Positions 43,705 to 52,399 of a stretch of 64,000 nucleotides of DNA are shown here, one piece after another; position 1 is the stretch's first letter, and each line of letters starts with the position of its first letter. Made by a program: the position numbers and the translations under genes. The DNA comes from DATLNF01 sp963765815 (lineage in GTDB: Bacteria; Actinomycetota; Actinomycetes; BP-191). Below the pieces are notes generated by a model. The model worked only from the letters and a program-made list of their open reading frames with translations, made no database searches and was not told the origin of the DNA. Where the stretch lies: the NCBI GenBank assembly GCA_963765815.1, contig CAVXXT010000001.1:62001-126000 (forward strand). Direction: 5' to 3'.

Positions 43705-44490
43705 TCAGCTGCCGAGGTACGGCGGGCGGAGCAGGCGGCCTTCCATGCCGCCGGCGACGGTGATGACCTGGCCGGTGATGTGCCCGGACATCACGTCGGA
43801 GCCGAGGAACACCACGGCGGCGGCGATGTCGTCGACCGTCGCGACCTTCGCCAGCGCCATCGTCGACGAGACGCGCGCCACGTCGGCCGGGTCGAGCCGG
43901 TCCGCGGTCATCGGCGACACGGTCCAGCCCGGCGCGACGACGTTGACCCGCGCCATCGGCGCCGTACGGGTGACCTCGTTCTTCAGGCTGAGCAGCAGGC
44001 CGGAGGAGATGGCCGCCTTCGCCGCGGCGTAGTCGGCGTGCCCCGCCTCGCCGAAGATGCCGGCCGTGCTCGCGACCATCACCAGTGACCCGGTGCCGGT
44101 CGCCGCGACGTGCCGCAGGAAGGCTCGCGCGGTGAGGAACGTCGCGGTGAGGTTGGCGTCGAGCGTCTCCCGCCAGCGAGCCAGCGACATCTCGCTGACC
44201 GGCGTGTCCGGCGTGGGCCACGCGCCGGCGTTGGCGATGCAGACGTCGAGCCGGCCGAGCGCCACGACCGCCTTGGGCACGAGCGCGTCGGCCTCTGCCT
44301 CGACGGTGAGGTCGGCGCCGATCGCCACCCCGCCGACCTCCCGCGCCAGCGACTCGGCGCCGTCGGCGTTCGACCGGTAGTGCACCGCCACCCGTGCGCC
44401 TTCGGCGGCGAACCGGCGTACGACGGCGCTGCCGATCCCGCCGGCGCCTCCGGTGACCAGCACGCCTAGGTCACGCAGTCCGAGGTCCAT
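43705..44490 (-). CDS. SDR family NAD(P)-dependent oxidoreductase
   Basis: The 261-residue classical short-chain dehydrogenase has the cofactor motif VTGGAGGIGSAVVRRFA, ANAGA (as CIANAGAWPTPD), catalytic Ser in VMVASTAGIFG and the YxxxK motif as DYAAAKAAISS. VVAPGWTVSPM and the C-terminal GHITGQVITVAGG belong to the FabG-like classical subgroup. HYRSN after strand beta-2 suggests NADP preference. The substrate is unknown. It lies convergent with the DUF3039 gene. Confidence 0.93.
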   Translation of the reverse strand: MDLGLRDLGVLVTGGAGGIGSAVVRRFAAEGARVAVHYRSNADGAESLAREVGGVAIGADLTVEAEADALVPKAVVALGRLDVCIANAGAWPTPDTPVSEMSLARWRETLDANLTATFLTARAFLRHVAATGTGSLVMVASTAGIFGEAGHADYAAAKAAISSGLLLSLKNEVTRTAPMARVNVVAPGWTVSPMTADRLDPADVARVSSTMALAKVATVDDIAAAVVFLGSDVMSGHITGQVITVAGGMEGRLLRPPYLGS

Positions 44491-44537
44491 GGTGCTGGAC
44501 GCTATCGGTCAGCTGACGAGGGAGGGCGCCTCGCCGC

Positions 44538-45299
44538 TCACGTCTGGACGGTGAGATCGCCGGCCCGGATCGCCTCGACCAGCCGCTCGCCGGCCGCGAC
44601 CCGTGACCCGGCCCAGACGACCGAGCGGACCAGCTCGCCCTCGACCGTCGCGCCGGGCCCGATCACGCTCAGCCCCCCGCTGGCGGTGAGGTTGGCCCGC
44701 AGGTAGTCGGCCGGCGTGCCGCAGTCGACGAACACCTCCTCGGTGACCGCCAGGTCGAGTCGGCCGGCCCGCTCCTCGTCGCGCCAGAGCACCTCGTAGA
44801 GGCCGGTCGGCACCGGGGCGAGCCGCGCGACCGCCCACCACGGCAGCAGGCAGGCGCCGGCGTACCGGAGCTCGCCGAAGTCGCCGCGCGCGGGGTCGCG
44901 CACGCAGAGCAGCCGGATCCGCTCGCCGTCCCAGCCGTCGACGAGGTCGCGCAGTGTGCCGGTGCGCCAGGCGTCGGCGTTGGCGACCAGCGCTGCTCGC
45001 CCGTCGACCCAGTCGCGCAGGTTGGCGACGCCGCCGGCGGTGCCGAGCGGCCGCGCGTCCTCGACCGAGACGCGAACGCCGCGACCGTCGAGGTGGGCGA
45101 GCATCGCGTCGCGGCCGGCGTGCACGTTGACCGCGATGTCGGTCGAGTGCGGCGCCACCGCCTCGAGCGCCCAGTCGAGGAGTGGGCGGTTGTTCACCGG
45201 GCAGAGCGCCTTGGGCAGCAGGTCGGTGAGAGGCCGCAGTCGGGTGCCCAGCCCGGCGGCGAGGATGATCGCGGCCGGCGCGTCGTGAGGCGCGGTCAT
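44538..45299 (-). CDS. Sugar-phosphate nucleotidyltransferase family protein
   Basis: The 253-residue protein begins AAIILAAGLGTRLRPLTDLL and PKALCPVNNRPLLDWALEAV, the nucleotide-binding signature of GDP-mannose or dTDP-glucose pyrophosphorylase-like enzymes. VNVHAGRDAMLAHL, SVEDARPLGTAGGV and ALVANADAW (metal-binding Asp) follow. The C terminus (GATVEGELVRSVVWAGSRV) is a short left-handed helix of hexapeptide type. It would activate a sugar-1-phosphate in the cytoplasm; the family also includes MurNAc-1-P uridylyltransferase-like enzymes, so the sugar is undetermined. It is divergent from the rhomboid gene. Confidence 0.9.
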   Translation of the reverse strand: MTAPHDAPAAIILAAGLGTRLRPLTDLLPKALCPVNNRPLLDWALEAVAPHSTDIAVNVHAGRDAMLAHLDGRGVRVSVEDARPLGTAGGVANLRDWVDGRAALVANADAWRTGTLRDLVDGWDGERIRLLCVRDPARGDFGELRYAGACLLPWWAVARLAPVPTGLYEVLWRDEERAGRLDLAVTEEVFVDCGTPADYLRANLTASGGLSVIGPGATVEGELVRSVVWAGSRVAAGERLVEAIRAGDLTVQT

Positions 45300-45338
45300 G
45301 GGGCGCAACCCTAGGTGACACCAGGAGAGGAGGCGCGC

Positions 45339-46127
45339 GTGGTCATCCCGATCCACGACGACAACCCGGTACGCCGGAAGCCCTACGTCACCTACCTGCT
45401 GATCCTCATCAACGTCGTCGTGTTCTTCACCGAGCCGATCGTGCGCTCGCCGGTGGGCGAGACCCGCGCCGCGCAGGCCTGCCGGCAGGAGGCCTACTTC
45501 CGGGAGCACGCCGCCATCCCGAAGGAGCTGGTCAGCAACGACCCGCTCGACGTGACGTTCGGCGCGCCCGTGGGGGAGGACCGGTGCGAGGCGGTCAAGC
45601 CCGACTACACCAAGTCGCCCGCGCTGTCGGTGCTCTTCTCGATGTTCCTGCACGGCGGGCTGCTGCACCTGCTCGGCAACATGCTGTTCCTCTTCGTGTT
45701 CGGCAACAACGTCGAGGATCGCCTGGGGCGCTTGCGATATCTCCTCTGCTACGTCGGCTGGGGCTACGTCGCGACGTACGCGTTCGCCTTCTCCTCCCCG
45801 GACACGACGACGGTGCTCGTCGGCGCGTCGGGTGCGGTCGCGGGTGTCCTGGGTGCCTACCTGCGGCTCTTCCCGCGGGCTCGCGTGACGAGCCTGGTGC
45901 CCTTCCTGCTGTTCTTCCCCTTCCGGCTGCCGGCGTGGCTCGTGCTGGGCACGTGGTTCCTGCTGCAGTGGGGTTACTCATCGGGCGCGACCCTCACCGA
46001 GGGCAGCGGGGTCGCGTACCTGGCGCACGTCGCGGGGTTCATCGCCGGCTTCGTCACCTTGCTCGTGATGCGCCCGCACGACCGCGGTCGCCTGCAGCGC
46101 TGGCAACATGGCAGGCTGACGGCATGA
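45339..46127 (+). CDS. Rhomboid family intramembrane serine protease
   Basis: The ~262-residue protein has an N-terminal helix (YLLILINVVVFFTEPIV), then a Cys-containing extracytoplasmic insert, then the catalytic core. MFLHGGLLHLLGNMLFLFVFG is the first rhomboid signature, LVGASGAVAGVLGAYL supplies the Ser nucleophile, and VAYLAHVAGFIAGF supplies the His. It cleaves membrane proteins within or near the bilayer. GTG at 45339 has GGAGAGGAGG just upstream; GTG 45315 is less well placed. The following DNA glycosylase-like gene overlaps its stop (ATGA). Confidence 0.92.
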   Translation: MVIPIHDDNPVRRKPYVTYLLILINVVVFFTEPIVRSPVGETRAAQACRQEAYFREHAAIPKELVSNDPLDVTFGAPVGEDRCEAVKPDYTKSPALSVLFSMFLHGGLLHLLGNMLFLFVFGNNVEDRLGRLRYLLCYVGWGYVATYAFAFSSPDTTTVLVGASGAVAGVLGAYLRLFPRARVTSLVPFLLFFPFRLPAWLVLGTWFLLQWGYSSGATLTEGSGVAYLAHVAGFIAGFVTLLVMRPHDRGRLQRWQHGRLTA

Positions 46128-46719
46128 GCCCTTCCGCTGCCCGCCGGATCCGACTGGCGCAGCAGGACGAGGCCGACGAGCTGCTCACCCGGTCGCCGCT
46201 GGCGCTGCTGATCGGGATGGTGCTCGACCAGCAGTTCCCGCTCGAGCGCGCCTTCGCCGGGCCGTGGGTGCTCTCGCAGCGGGTCGGCCGGGAGATGACG
46301 GCGGCGGAGATCGCGGCGTACGACCCGGTGCAGCTGTCCGCGTTCTTCGCGACGACGCCGGTGATCCACCGCTTCCCCGCGTCGATGGCTGCGCGCGTCC
46401 AGCAGATGTGCACGCACCTGATGGAGCAGTACGACGGCGACGCCGCGGCGGTGTGGGCCGGCGTGAAGACCGGCGACGAGCTGCTCGCGCGGCTGCGTGC
46501 GCTGCCGGGCTTCGGCGAGCAGAAGGCGCGGATCTTCCTCGCGCTGCTCGGCAAGCAGCTCGGCGTACGGCCAAGGGCTGGCGCGAGGCCGCCGGCGTGT
46601 ACGGCGAGGACGGATCGAAGCGGTCGGTCGCGGACATCACCAGCCCCGAGACCCTGCTCGAGGTGCGCGCCTACAAGCAGTCCGTGAAAGCCGCCGACAA
46701 GGCCCGCGCCCGCCAGTAG
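46124..46719 (+). CDS. HhH-GPD base-excision repair protein, one frame break
   Basis: Frame 1 (46124 to ~46570) encodes LTRSPLALLIGMVLDQQFPLERAFAGP, HRFPASMAARVQQMCTHL and RALPGFGEQKARIFLALLGKQLG. The LPGFGEQKA helix-hairpin-helix and the early DQQ are typical of the HhH-GPD family. The tail (KGWREAAGVYGEDGSKRSVADITSPETL) continues in another frame to 46719. One missing base near 46571 (CGGCCAAGGG) explains the break. A full protein would be ~198 residues, matching the actinobacterial family. Sequence error or recent mutation cannot be separated here. It is coupled to the rhomboid gene. Confidence 0.8.
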
Positions 46720-46726
46720 GGCGGGT

Positions 46727-47629
46727 TCAGGCGGAGGCGGAGCGGAGGCCGGAGCGGAGCAGCTCGCGCTTCGGCAGGTTCGCGGGTCGGCGCAGCACCG
46801 CTGTCGTCGCGGCGACCGCGGCGTCCTCGATGACGTCGACGTTGCTGCCGCGCATCGCGTTGATGCCCATGTGCGCGACGGCGCGTGCGTCCGGCTCGAC
46901 GATGAGGACCGGAGTGCCACTGCGTCGTACGGCGCGGGTCTCCGCCATCACGTAGCGGTGCCACATCAGGCGCAGGCTCAGGTCGAGCCGGGGCCGCGCG
47001 GCGCCGGGCTGCACGGACATCGGCGAGCTGACGACGACCAGGTCGAGGCCGAGCCCGGCGAGCAGGTCGGCGTTGGTCGGCGAGTGCACGCCGCCGTCGA
47101 CGTAGGTCTCGCCGCCGATCGTCACCGGCGTGAAGTAGCCGGGGATCGCGCACGACGCAGCGACCGCTGAGGCGACGTCGGCCCGCGGTGAGCCGTCCTG
47201 CCCGAAGACGACCCGGCGGCCGTCGCGTCGCCGCGCGGCGACGACCCACAGGTCGTCGGTCGGCCACTCCATGCCGAACCTCCGGCGCAGACCGCCGGTG
47301 ACCATCTCGATCGGCTGGCCGCCGGCGGGGAGCAGCGCGGTGGCGAGGACGCCGGCCCGTGCGCGCCACGGACGGCGTACCGCGGCGCTGAACGCCCCGA
47401 GGCCCTCGATCCGTCGGATCGGCGTCGGCTGCGAGCGAGGCACCGGCGTCGGGTGAGCGACCGGAGTCCGCAGCGACGCGGCGACCAGCGATCCGGCCGA
47501 TGTGCCGACGACGACGTCCGCGGTGCGCGCGTCCCAGCCGGCCTCGTCGCGGAGCGCGTTGAGCACGCCGCGGTGGAACGCCTCGCCGGTGATGCCACCG
47601 GCACCGAGCACCAGCCCGATCCGAGCCAT
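46727..47629 (-). CDS. Patatin-like phospholipase family protein
   Basis: The 300-residue protein carries the patatin oxyanion hole GLVLGAGGITGEAFHRGVL, nucleophile motif VVVGTSAGSLVAASL (GxSxG) and the dyad Asp in YVDGGVHSPTNADLL (DGG). It should be a serine acyl hydrolase on lipids. There is no signal peptide or membrane helix, so it is cytoplasmic or membrane-peripheral. ATG at 47629 starts directly at the oxyanion motif, as usual. The gene ends close to the convergent HhH-GPD gene. Palindromic repeat A2 lies upstream. Confidence 0.92.
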   Translation of the reverse strand: MARIGLVLGAGGITGEAFHRGVLNALRDEAGWDARTADVVVGTSAGSLVAASLRTPVAHPTPVPRSQPTPIRRIEGLGAFSAAVRRPWRARAGVLATALLPAGGQPIEMVTGGLRRRFGMEWPTDDLWVVAARRRDGRRVVFGQDGSPRADVASAVAASCAIPGYFTPVTIGGETYVDGGVHSPTNADLLAGLGLDLVVVSSPMSVQPGAARPRLDLSLRLMWHRYVMAETRAVRRSGTPVLIVEPDARAVAHMGINAMRGSNVDVIEDAAVAATTAVLRRPANLPKRELLRSGLRSASA

Positions 47630-47707
47630 GTCGGACCCTGTTCCCGCTGGCGGCGTACCGGAACCGTCCACGTCGTCCACCGGGTCGCTCACCAGCCCAC
47701 CCGCTCC

Positions 47708-47760
47708 ATGATCATGAGCGACTACGCCACCCTCTAGCGCTCGTAGACGCTCATGATCAT
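47708..47760. repeat. Palindromic element, family A copy 2
   Basis: Arms ATGATCATGAGCG (47708-47720) and CGCTCATGATCAT (47748-47760) are perfect inverses around a CTACG...CTCTAG...CGTAG core. It matches the reverse complement of 36515-36571. Its right arm supplies the TGA stop (47757-47759) of the Ala-rich gene on the minus strand, so the element abuts that gene's end. Confidence 0.7.
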
Positions 47761-49019
47761 GATGCGTCGGGCTGCGGCTCCGGACTCGGCTCGGGTGCGG
47801 CTTCTGCGGCGGGCTCGGCGGGGGTGTCCGCGACGGGCTCGGGTGCGGCTTCTGCGGCGGGCTCGGCGGGGGTGTCCGCGACGGGCTCGGGTGCGGCTTC
47901 TGCGGCGGGCTCGGCGGGGGTGTCCGCGACGTGCTCGGGTGCGGCCTCCGCCGGGGCCTCGACTGCGGCCGCGCCGTCGCCCGGGTCGGCCGGGGTGCCG
48001 ACGGCGGCGTTGACCGGCTCGTCGAGCAGTGGCATCGCCTGCGGCGGCGGCGCGTCGGGCAGACCGGGTACGTCGGTCGCACTCGTGGCGGCGGCGTCCG
48101 GCGCTGGAGTGACGGCGACGCCGAGGTCGCTCGGGGCGGCCGACGGGTCGGCCGGGGGAGCGAGCTGCTCCGAGGTGCCCTCGGCGGCAGCCGGCGACTC
48201 GTTGCCCACCAGCGGCGGGTCGTGCGGGGTCGGGGGAGCGACGGTCGCCGACGTGCCCGCGACCGCGGCGTCGTCCGACGCAGCCTCGGTCGGCGTCGCC
48301 TCGGTCGTCACGGCCTCGCCGGGCGCCGTGCCGCCGGCGCCGCGCTTGCCGCGGCCGCCGCGACGGCGCTTCGTGCGCACCGCGCCGGGCACCTCGTCAC
48401 CGGGCTTCGGCGGTCGGGGCGCACCGCCCTCGCCGTCGGCGGTGGCTGCCTCTCCGGGCGCCTTCGGCTTGCGCGGCGGACGAGCGGCCCGCGGCGTGGG
48501 CTTCTTCTTCGGCGGCGGGGGAGCGTCCTCGGGGTGCGTCGTGACCCATTCGGCGAGGATCGCGTCGTGGACGACCGACCACCGGCGGCGTACGTCGTCC
48601 CAGTCGGCGTCTTCGCCGGCCGCCGAGACGACCAGCTCCCAGGCGAACCGGGCGGCCGGGTTGGGCTTCCGCCCGCGCAGCAGCTGGTCGACCATCTTCT
48701 TGCCGGGCGCACTGAACTCGGCCCAGCCCTCGGCGGCCTCACCCGCGGCGAGCAGCTCGACCTCGCCAGGTCGCGGACCCGGCGGTGGCCCCTCGCGGCG
48801 CGGACGCGAAGGCCCCGTGCGACCCGCGCCGCCTCCCGACGGCGGACGGCCTCGGCCGCCGCCCATGCGGGGCGCCTTGGGCTCGTCCTCGACGAACGGC
48901 ACGCCGTTGCGGATCGCCTCTTCGCGTCGCGCCTCGCGCTCCAGCTGCTCGTTGAAGCGCAGGATGTCGCGGTTCTCGTTGACCACCGACTTGTCCATGA
49001 AGGACACGCGCTTGCTCAT
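47757..49019 (-). CDS. Uncharacterised protein with Ala/Pro-rich repeat tail
   Basis: The ~420-residue product has a charged N-terminal part (KRVSFMDKSVVNENRDILRF, EREARREEAIRNGVPFVEDE), a Gly/Arg/Pro-rich linker and a folded segment AEGWAEFSAPGKKMVDQLL through WDDVRRRWSVVHDAILAEW. A Lys/Arg-rich stretch (RTKRRRGGRGKRGAGG) leads to a long acidic Ala/Pro/Glu tail with three 16-residue repeats. The Lys/Arg patch suggests nucleic-acid binding, as in other actinobacterial proteins with basic and Ala/Pro tails. I recognise no family. ATG 49019 has AAGAAGG eight bases ahead; GTG 49043 and GTG 49064 are alternatives. Confidence 0.75.
   Translation of the reverse strand: MSKRVSFMDKSVVNENRDILRFNEQLEREARREEAIRNGVPFVEDEPKAPRMGGGRGRPPSGGGAGRTGPSRPRREGPPPGPRPGEVELLAAGEAAEGWAEFSAPGKKMVDQLLRGRKPNPAARFAWELVVSAAGEDADWDDVRRRWSVVHDAILAEWVTTHPEDAPPPPKKKPTPRAARPPRKPKAPGEAATADGEGGAPRPPKPGDEVPGAVRTKRRRGGRGKRGAGGTAPGEAVTTEATPTEAASDDAAVAGTSATVAPPTPHDPPLVGNESPAAAEGTSEQLAPPADPSAAPSDLGVAVTPAPDAAATSATDVPGLPDAPPPQAMPLLDEPVNAAVGTPADPGDGAAAVEAPAEAAPEHVADTPAEPAAEAAPEPVADTPAEPAAEAAPEPVADTPAEPAAEAAPEPSPEPQPDAS
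47797..47940 (-). repeat. Three 48-bp tandem repeats in coding sequence
   Basis: Units 47797-47844, 47845-47892 and 47893-47940 are nearly identical (one or two base changes in the last). Each encodes 16 residues of the form VADTPAEPAAEAAPEP. The near-identity implies recent expansion and probable length variation between strains. Confidence 0.85.
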
Positions 49020-49155
49020 GCCGGTGGCCTTCTTCTTGCTCACGGTGACCGCGGGCCTTCCCACTCGACGACGGTGCGCAGACGTGCGCAGGCGACCACC
49101 CTGCCATGCGCACCCGCTCGCGGCACACCCCGCACCGCTGCCACGCCCCCGATGC

Positions 49156-49217
49156 GGGGAGCGATTCCGTCACTGAAGTGCGGTCCGGACCGGGTTCCGG
49201 TGACCGAAACGCTCCCC
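49156..49217. repeat. Palindromic element, family C copy 1
   Basis: The 62-base inverted repeat begins GGGGAGCGATTCCGTCACTG and ends CGGTGACCGAAACGCTCCCC, a diverged version of the perfect copy at 52400-52461 with the same total length. It lies between the stop of the secreted-protein gene (49248, minus) and the start of the Ala-rich gene, at the 3' end of the former. Confidence 0.75.
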
Positions 49218-49247
49218 GGCGCGGGAGCTGGTCGGCACGGTCATGAC

Positions 49248-50762
49248 CTACAGGTGCATCACGAGCAGGCGGGTCTGGGTCTGGGTGAGGCCGACGACCG
49301 CACCCTCCAGCCGCCAAGTTCCCGGCTCGGAGGTGGCACCGGCGTAGATGTGCTCCTCGGGGTTGACCCCCACCGCCCGGCTGCCGCAGCTCAGCGGGCG
49401 GACGTAGATCCCGCTGGAGTCGCTGTCGTGCGTGAGCAGCGCGGCCCCGGCCCCACCGGCGTACTCGCAGGGGAGCTGGGCGATGATGACGCTGCCGTTG
49501 CGTCCGCCGACGATCGACGCCGCCCGGAATGCCTCGACGTGCAGGCCTGAGACGGTGGCGCCGTCGGCGTCGGACTCGATCGCCGTACGCCGGTCGAACC
49601 CACCCCTGCGCCGCTTCACGCTGAAGCCGACGGCCGCCGACTCGAGCTCGAACCCGGTGCCTTCGAGCAGCAGGTAGTGCGTGCGGTTCTGCCAGTCGTC
49701 GTTCGTCCGCGTGTCGTCGGTGACGGTGAGGGTGAAGCTGAGCTCGCCGCCCGACTCGCTGACGCCGCACTGGATCGGCGGGGGGCAGATCGGGTCACTC
49801 GCGCCGTGCCCGTACGTCGTCAGCTCGCTCGCCTCGCCGAAGTCGACGAGCTCCGGTGTCGCCACGCTGTGGCTCCCCGAGTCGCTCGAGTAGACGTCCA
49901 GCGCCGTGAAGAAGCCGGGTCGGCCCTGTGCGGTGATCCGGCCGGCGAGCGCGAGCACGGCGATGCCCGACTTGCGGGTACGCCGGATCTCGACGATCTC
50001 GCGCTTCAGCGGCAGCGGTCCGGTCGGCTTCGGGCTGCTGGACGGCGACGTGGTGGCCGACGGCGACGGGCTCGCCGACGGCGACGGAGCGGCCTTCGGC
50101 GGCGGCGTGCAGCGCGGCGAGCGCTTTCCCGCGCGGTCCAGGCCGACCGGCAGCCGCAGCGGCTCCGGCGTCCGCGTCTCCCGCAGCTCGCGCCCGACCG
50201 TGTCCGCCCCGGTGGTCTCGAACCCGACGGCGTCCGTCGCGGGACAGCTCGCGACGCCGAGGTCGAGGGTCATCTCCAGCCGGTACGCCGAGCGAGAGAT
50301 CTCCGGGTTCACCCCTGGATGGGGGAGGGAGCTGACGCCGATGCCGGACGAGCTCAGGCCGCTCAGCTCGGGCAGCGGGCCCGTCGTGGGATCGCGCCAG
50401 ATGGCGCTGACGGCCCGTCCGGCGAACGTGGTGCGCAGCGCGCCGCTGCGGAAGTCGTCGGCGATGGTGAGCTCGTCGGCGAGCAGGCCCTTGAGGTGGT
50501 GGCCGATCTCGACGCAGCGGGTCTTCACGCACCGGGTGATGTCAAGGCGCAGCTCGCGCTGGGTGCCGACGTTCACCGTCGACGGGCGGGTCACCTCGAG
50601 GTCGAGGCGGTACGTCGCGCCGTCGGAGCCGTCGATCGAGACCTCGCCGTAGAGGCCAACGTACTGGCCGGCGTACGGCGCGGCCAGCACCGCCGGCGCG
50701 ACCAGCGCGCCGGCGACGAGCAGGCCGGCGATCGCGCCGGTGATGAGGCGTCGGGAGTGCAT
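49248..50762 (-). CDS. Large secreted protein of unknown function
   Basis: The 504-residue exported protein has the signal peptide LITGAIAGLLVAGALVAPAVLA. An N-terminal beta-rich domain (YAGQYVGLYGEVSIDGSDGA, paired CVKTRC cysteines) is followed by a Ser/Pro/Thr linker (SPSASPSPSATTSPSSSPKP) and a C-terminal beta-rich domain with CPPPIQCGVSESGGELSFTL, LPCEYAGGAG and RPLSCGSRAVGV. There is no LPXTG. The cysteines suggest disulfides. It is divergent from an ECF sigma factor, which may control it. AGGGGG precedes the ATG. No family recognised. Confidence 0.78.
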   Translation of the reverse strand: MHSRRLITGAIAGLLVAGALVAPAVLAAPYAGQYVGLYGEVSIDGSDGATYRLDLEVTRPSTVNVGTQRELRLDITRCVKTRCVEIGHHLKGLLADELTIADDFRSGALRTTFAGRAVSAIWRDPTTGPLPELSGLSSSGIGVSSLPHPGVNPEISRSAYRLEMTLDLGVASCPATDAVGFETTGADTVGRELRETRTPEPLRLPVGLDRAGKRSPRCTPPPKAAPSPSASPSPSATTSPSSSPKPTGPLPLKREIVEIRRTRKSGIAVLALAGRITAQGRPGFFTALDVYSSDSGSHSVATPELVDFGEASELTTYGHGASDPICPPPIQCGVSESGGELSFTLTVTDDTRTNDDWQNRTHYLLLEGTGFELESAAVGFSVKRRRGGFDRRTAIESDADGATVSGLHVEAFRAASIVGGRNGSVIIAQLPCEYAGGAGAALLTHDSDSSGIYVRPLSCGSRAVGVNPEEHIYAGATSEPGTWRLEGAVVGLTQTQTRLLVMHL

Positions 50763-50847
50763 GGGGCCCCCTGGGGTTCGCTGCGTCCGGACCATCGGCG
50801 CACCGCACGGCGCGCTCTCGGCTGTCCAGATGGAGCAGCACCGGCAA

Positions 50848-50875
50848 AGGTTCGCCGGGGATCGCGGCGAAACCT
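50848..50875. promoter_or_regulatory. Hairpin-forming repeat between secreted protein and sigma factor
   Basis: AGGTTCGCCG (50848-50857) is inverse to CGGCGAAACCT (50865-50875) with one bulged base and a 7-base loop. It sits in the divergent region, about 85 bases upstream of the secreted-protein start and 65 before the sigma-factor start. A role as operator or leader hairpin is possible. Confidence 0.3.
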
Positions 50876-50940
50876 CCTGCGAACCCCCGGGCCGCCTGCT
50901 CCCTCTACGGGGGAGGAGCGGTGCTGACGAAGGGGCCGGG

Positions 50941-51510
50941 GTGAGCAGCGAGCTGGGGGTCGTCGTGGGGGGTGCGGACTGGGCCGTGCCGCGATCCGTC
51001 GCGCCCGCCGACGTCGACGTCACCTCTCTCCCTGGCCTGAGCGCGACCCGTGACGAGGAGTTCCTGACCTGCTTCCAGGCGCACTTCGGGCCCCTGTCCG
51101 GCTACTGCGCCGGACTGGTCGGCGACCGGCACCAGGCGCAGGAGATCGCGCAGGAGGCGTTCACCCGGCTGTTCGCCAAGTGGACGGGTGTCCGCGAGCC
51201 GCGTGCCTACGTCTACTTCATCGCGACCAACCTGGCCCGCGAGCAGTGGCGCCGCCGCGAGACCGAGCGCAAGGCCTACGGCACCGTCGCCCTGCGCGAC
51301 GCCGGCCGCGACACCGAGCACGACCCCTGGCTGCGCGACCTGGTCGAGCGGCTGCCCGAGCGGCTTCGCGAAGCCGTCCTGCTGCACTACTACGCCGACC
51401 TGCCGGTCGCCGAGGTCGCGCGCCTGGTGCGCCGCCCGGTCGGCACGGTGAAGCGCCGGCTGTTCGAGGCGCGAGCGCTGCTGCTCGCCGCCATGGAGGA
51501 GTCTCGATGA
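50941..51510 (+). CDS. SigE-family ECF RNA polymerase sigma factor
   Basis: The 189-residue sigma factor has region 2 (EEFLTCFQAHFGPLSGYC, GDRHQAQEIAQEAFTRLFAKW, EPRAYVYFIATNLAREQWRR). Region 4 (LPERLREAVLLHYYADLPVA, EVARLVRRPVGTVKRRLFEA) contains the helix-turn-helix that reads the -35 element. This is the layout of the actinobacterial SigE family of ECF factors. GTG at 50941 follows AAGGGG. The next gene overlaps it (ATGA) and encodes a membrane protein, the usual place of an anti-sigma factor. The divergent secreted-protein gene may be a target. Confidence 0.93.
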   Translation: MSSELGVVVGGADWAVPRSVAPADVDVTSLPGLSATRDEEFLTCFQAHFGPLSGYCAGLVGDRHQAQEIAQEAFTRLFAKWTGVREPRAYVYFIATNLAREQWRRRETERKAYGTVALRDAGRDTEHDPWLRDLVERLPERLREAVLLHYYADLPVAEVARLVRRPVGTVKRRLFEARALLLAAMEESR

Positions 51511-52376
51511 CCGACCCCACGATGCCGCGGCGGCCGATGCCGTCGCTGCTCGCCGACCCCGGCACGCTGCGCGCGATCCGGGTCGAGGCCCGCCGTCGCC
51601 GCGTCCGCCGGCTGCAGACGACCGGCGCGGGTACGACGACGCTCGCCCTCGTCGCCGCGCTGGCTCTGGTCAACCGCGGCGGCTCCACCGTCGGACTGGA
51701 GCCGGTCGTGCCGCCGGTGGTCGTGGAGTCCGTGTCGCCGAGTGCCGCCCCGAGCGCCGTCGTACCGGATGTCGTCACGCCGGCGCAGCCGGCGGACACG
51801 ATCTCGCGGTCGACCACCACCGTGACCCCGAGCGCATCGTCGGCCGCGGTCGCGCCGCGCGTCGGCCCGTCGGCCGGAGCGCAGCGTCCCGCGCCGTCGG
51901 CGGCTCCGGTCAACGAGTCGGTCCCGCGTCCGCCGGTGACGCGCTCCGAGCGCGACAGCGGGGTCCAGGCGCCCTGCACCGCCGGCACCGCGGTGCCCGA
52001 CTGGTGCCTCGCCGCGACGGTGGACAGCGGCAGCAGCGGCGAGCGCTCGACGCTGCAGCTGGCGATCTGCCCCACCGACCGCACCGTCGATCAGACCCTG
52101 AGCTATCCGCGCGACGTCGAGACGCGGTTCGTCGTGACGCAGAGCGGCCGCGACGTGTGGGCGTCGGACGACGACGGCGGGTCCGGACCGGCGCACGCCG
52201 TCACCGTCACGGCCGGGCGGTGCGTCGTGTGGTCGGTCGAGTGGGACCAGACCGACGGCGCCGGCGAGCTGGTCGCTCCGGGCGACTACGACCTGACGGC
52301 GACGTCGTACGCCGCCGAGGTCGCCGGCGCCCCGACCTCGACGGCGACCTTCACCGTCGGCAGCCCCGCGACCTGA
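51507..52376 (+). CDS. Single-pass membrane protein, candidate anti-sigma factor
   Basis: The 289-residue protein has a short basic cytoplasmic part (GTLRAIRVEARRRRVRRL), one membrane helix (TTTLALVAALALVN), a long Pro/Ser/Val-rich linker, and an extracellular beta domain with CTAGTAVPDWC and ICPTDRTVDQTL. No zinc-binding HxxxCxxC anti-sigma motif is visible, and the cytoplasmic portion is only ~40 residues. The role is suggested by its position: its ATG overlaps the sigma factor's stop. It could instead be an envelope sensor. A perfect palindrome (family C) follows the gene. Confidence 0.75.
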   Translation: MTDPTMPRRPMPSLLADPGTLRAIRVEARRRRVRRLQTTGAGTTTLALVAALALVNRGGSTVGLEPVVPPVVVESVSPSAAPSAVVPDVVTPAQPADTISRSTTTVTPSASSAAVAPRVGPSAGAQRPAPSAAPVNESVPRPPVTRSERDSGVQAPCTAGTAVPDWCLAATVDSGSSGERSTLQLAICPTDRTVDQTLSYPRDVETRFVVTQSGRDVWASDDDGGSGPAHAVTVTAGRCVVWSVEWDQTDGAGELVAPGDYDLTATSYAAEVAGAPTSTATFTVGSPAT

Positions 52377-52399
52377 GTCCCGGCCGGCACCAGCCGAGC

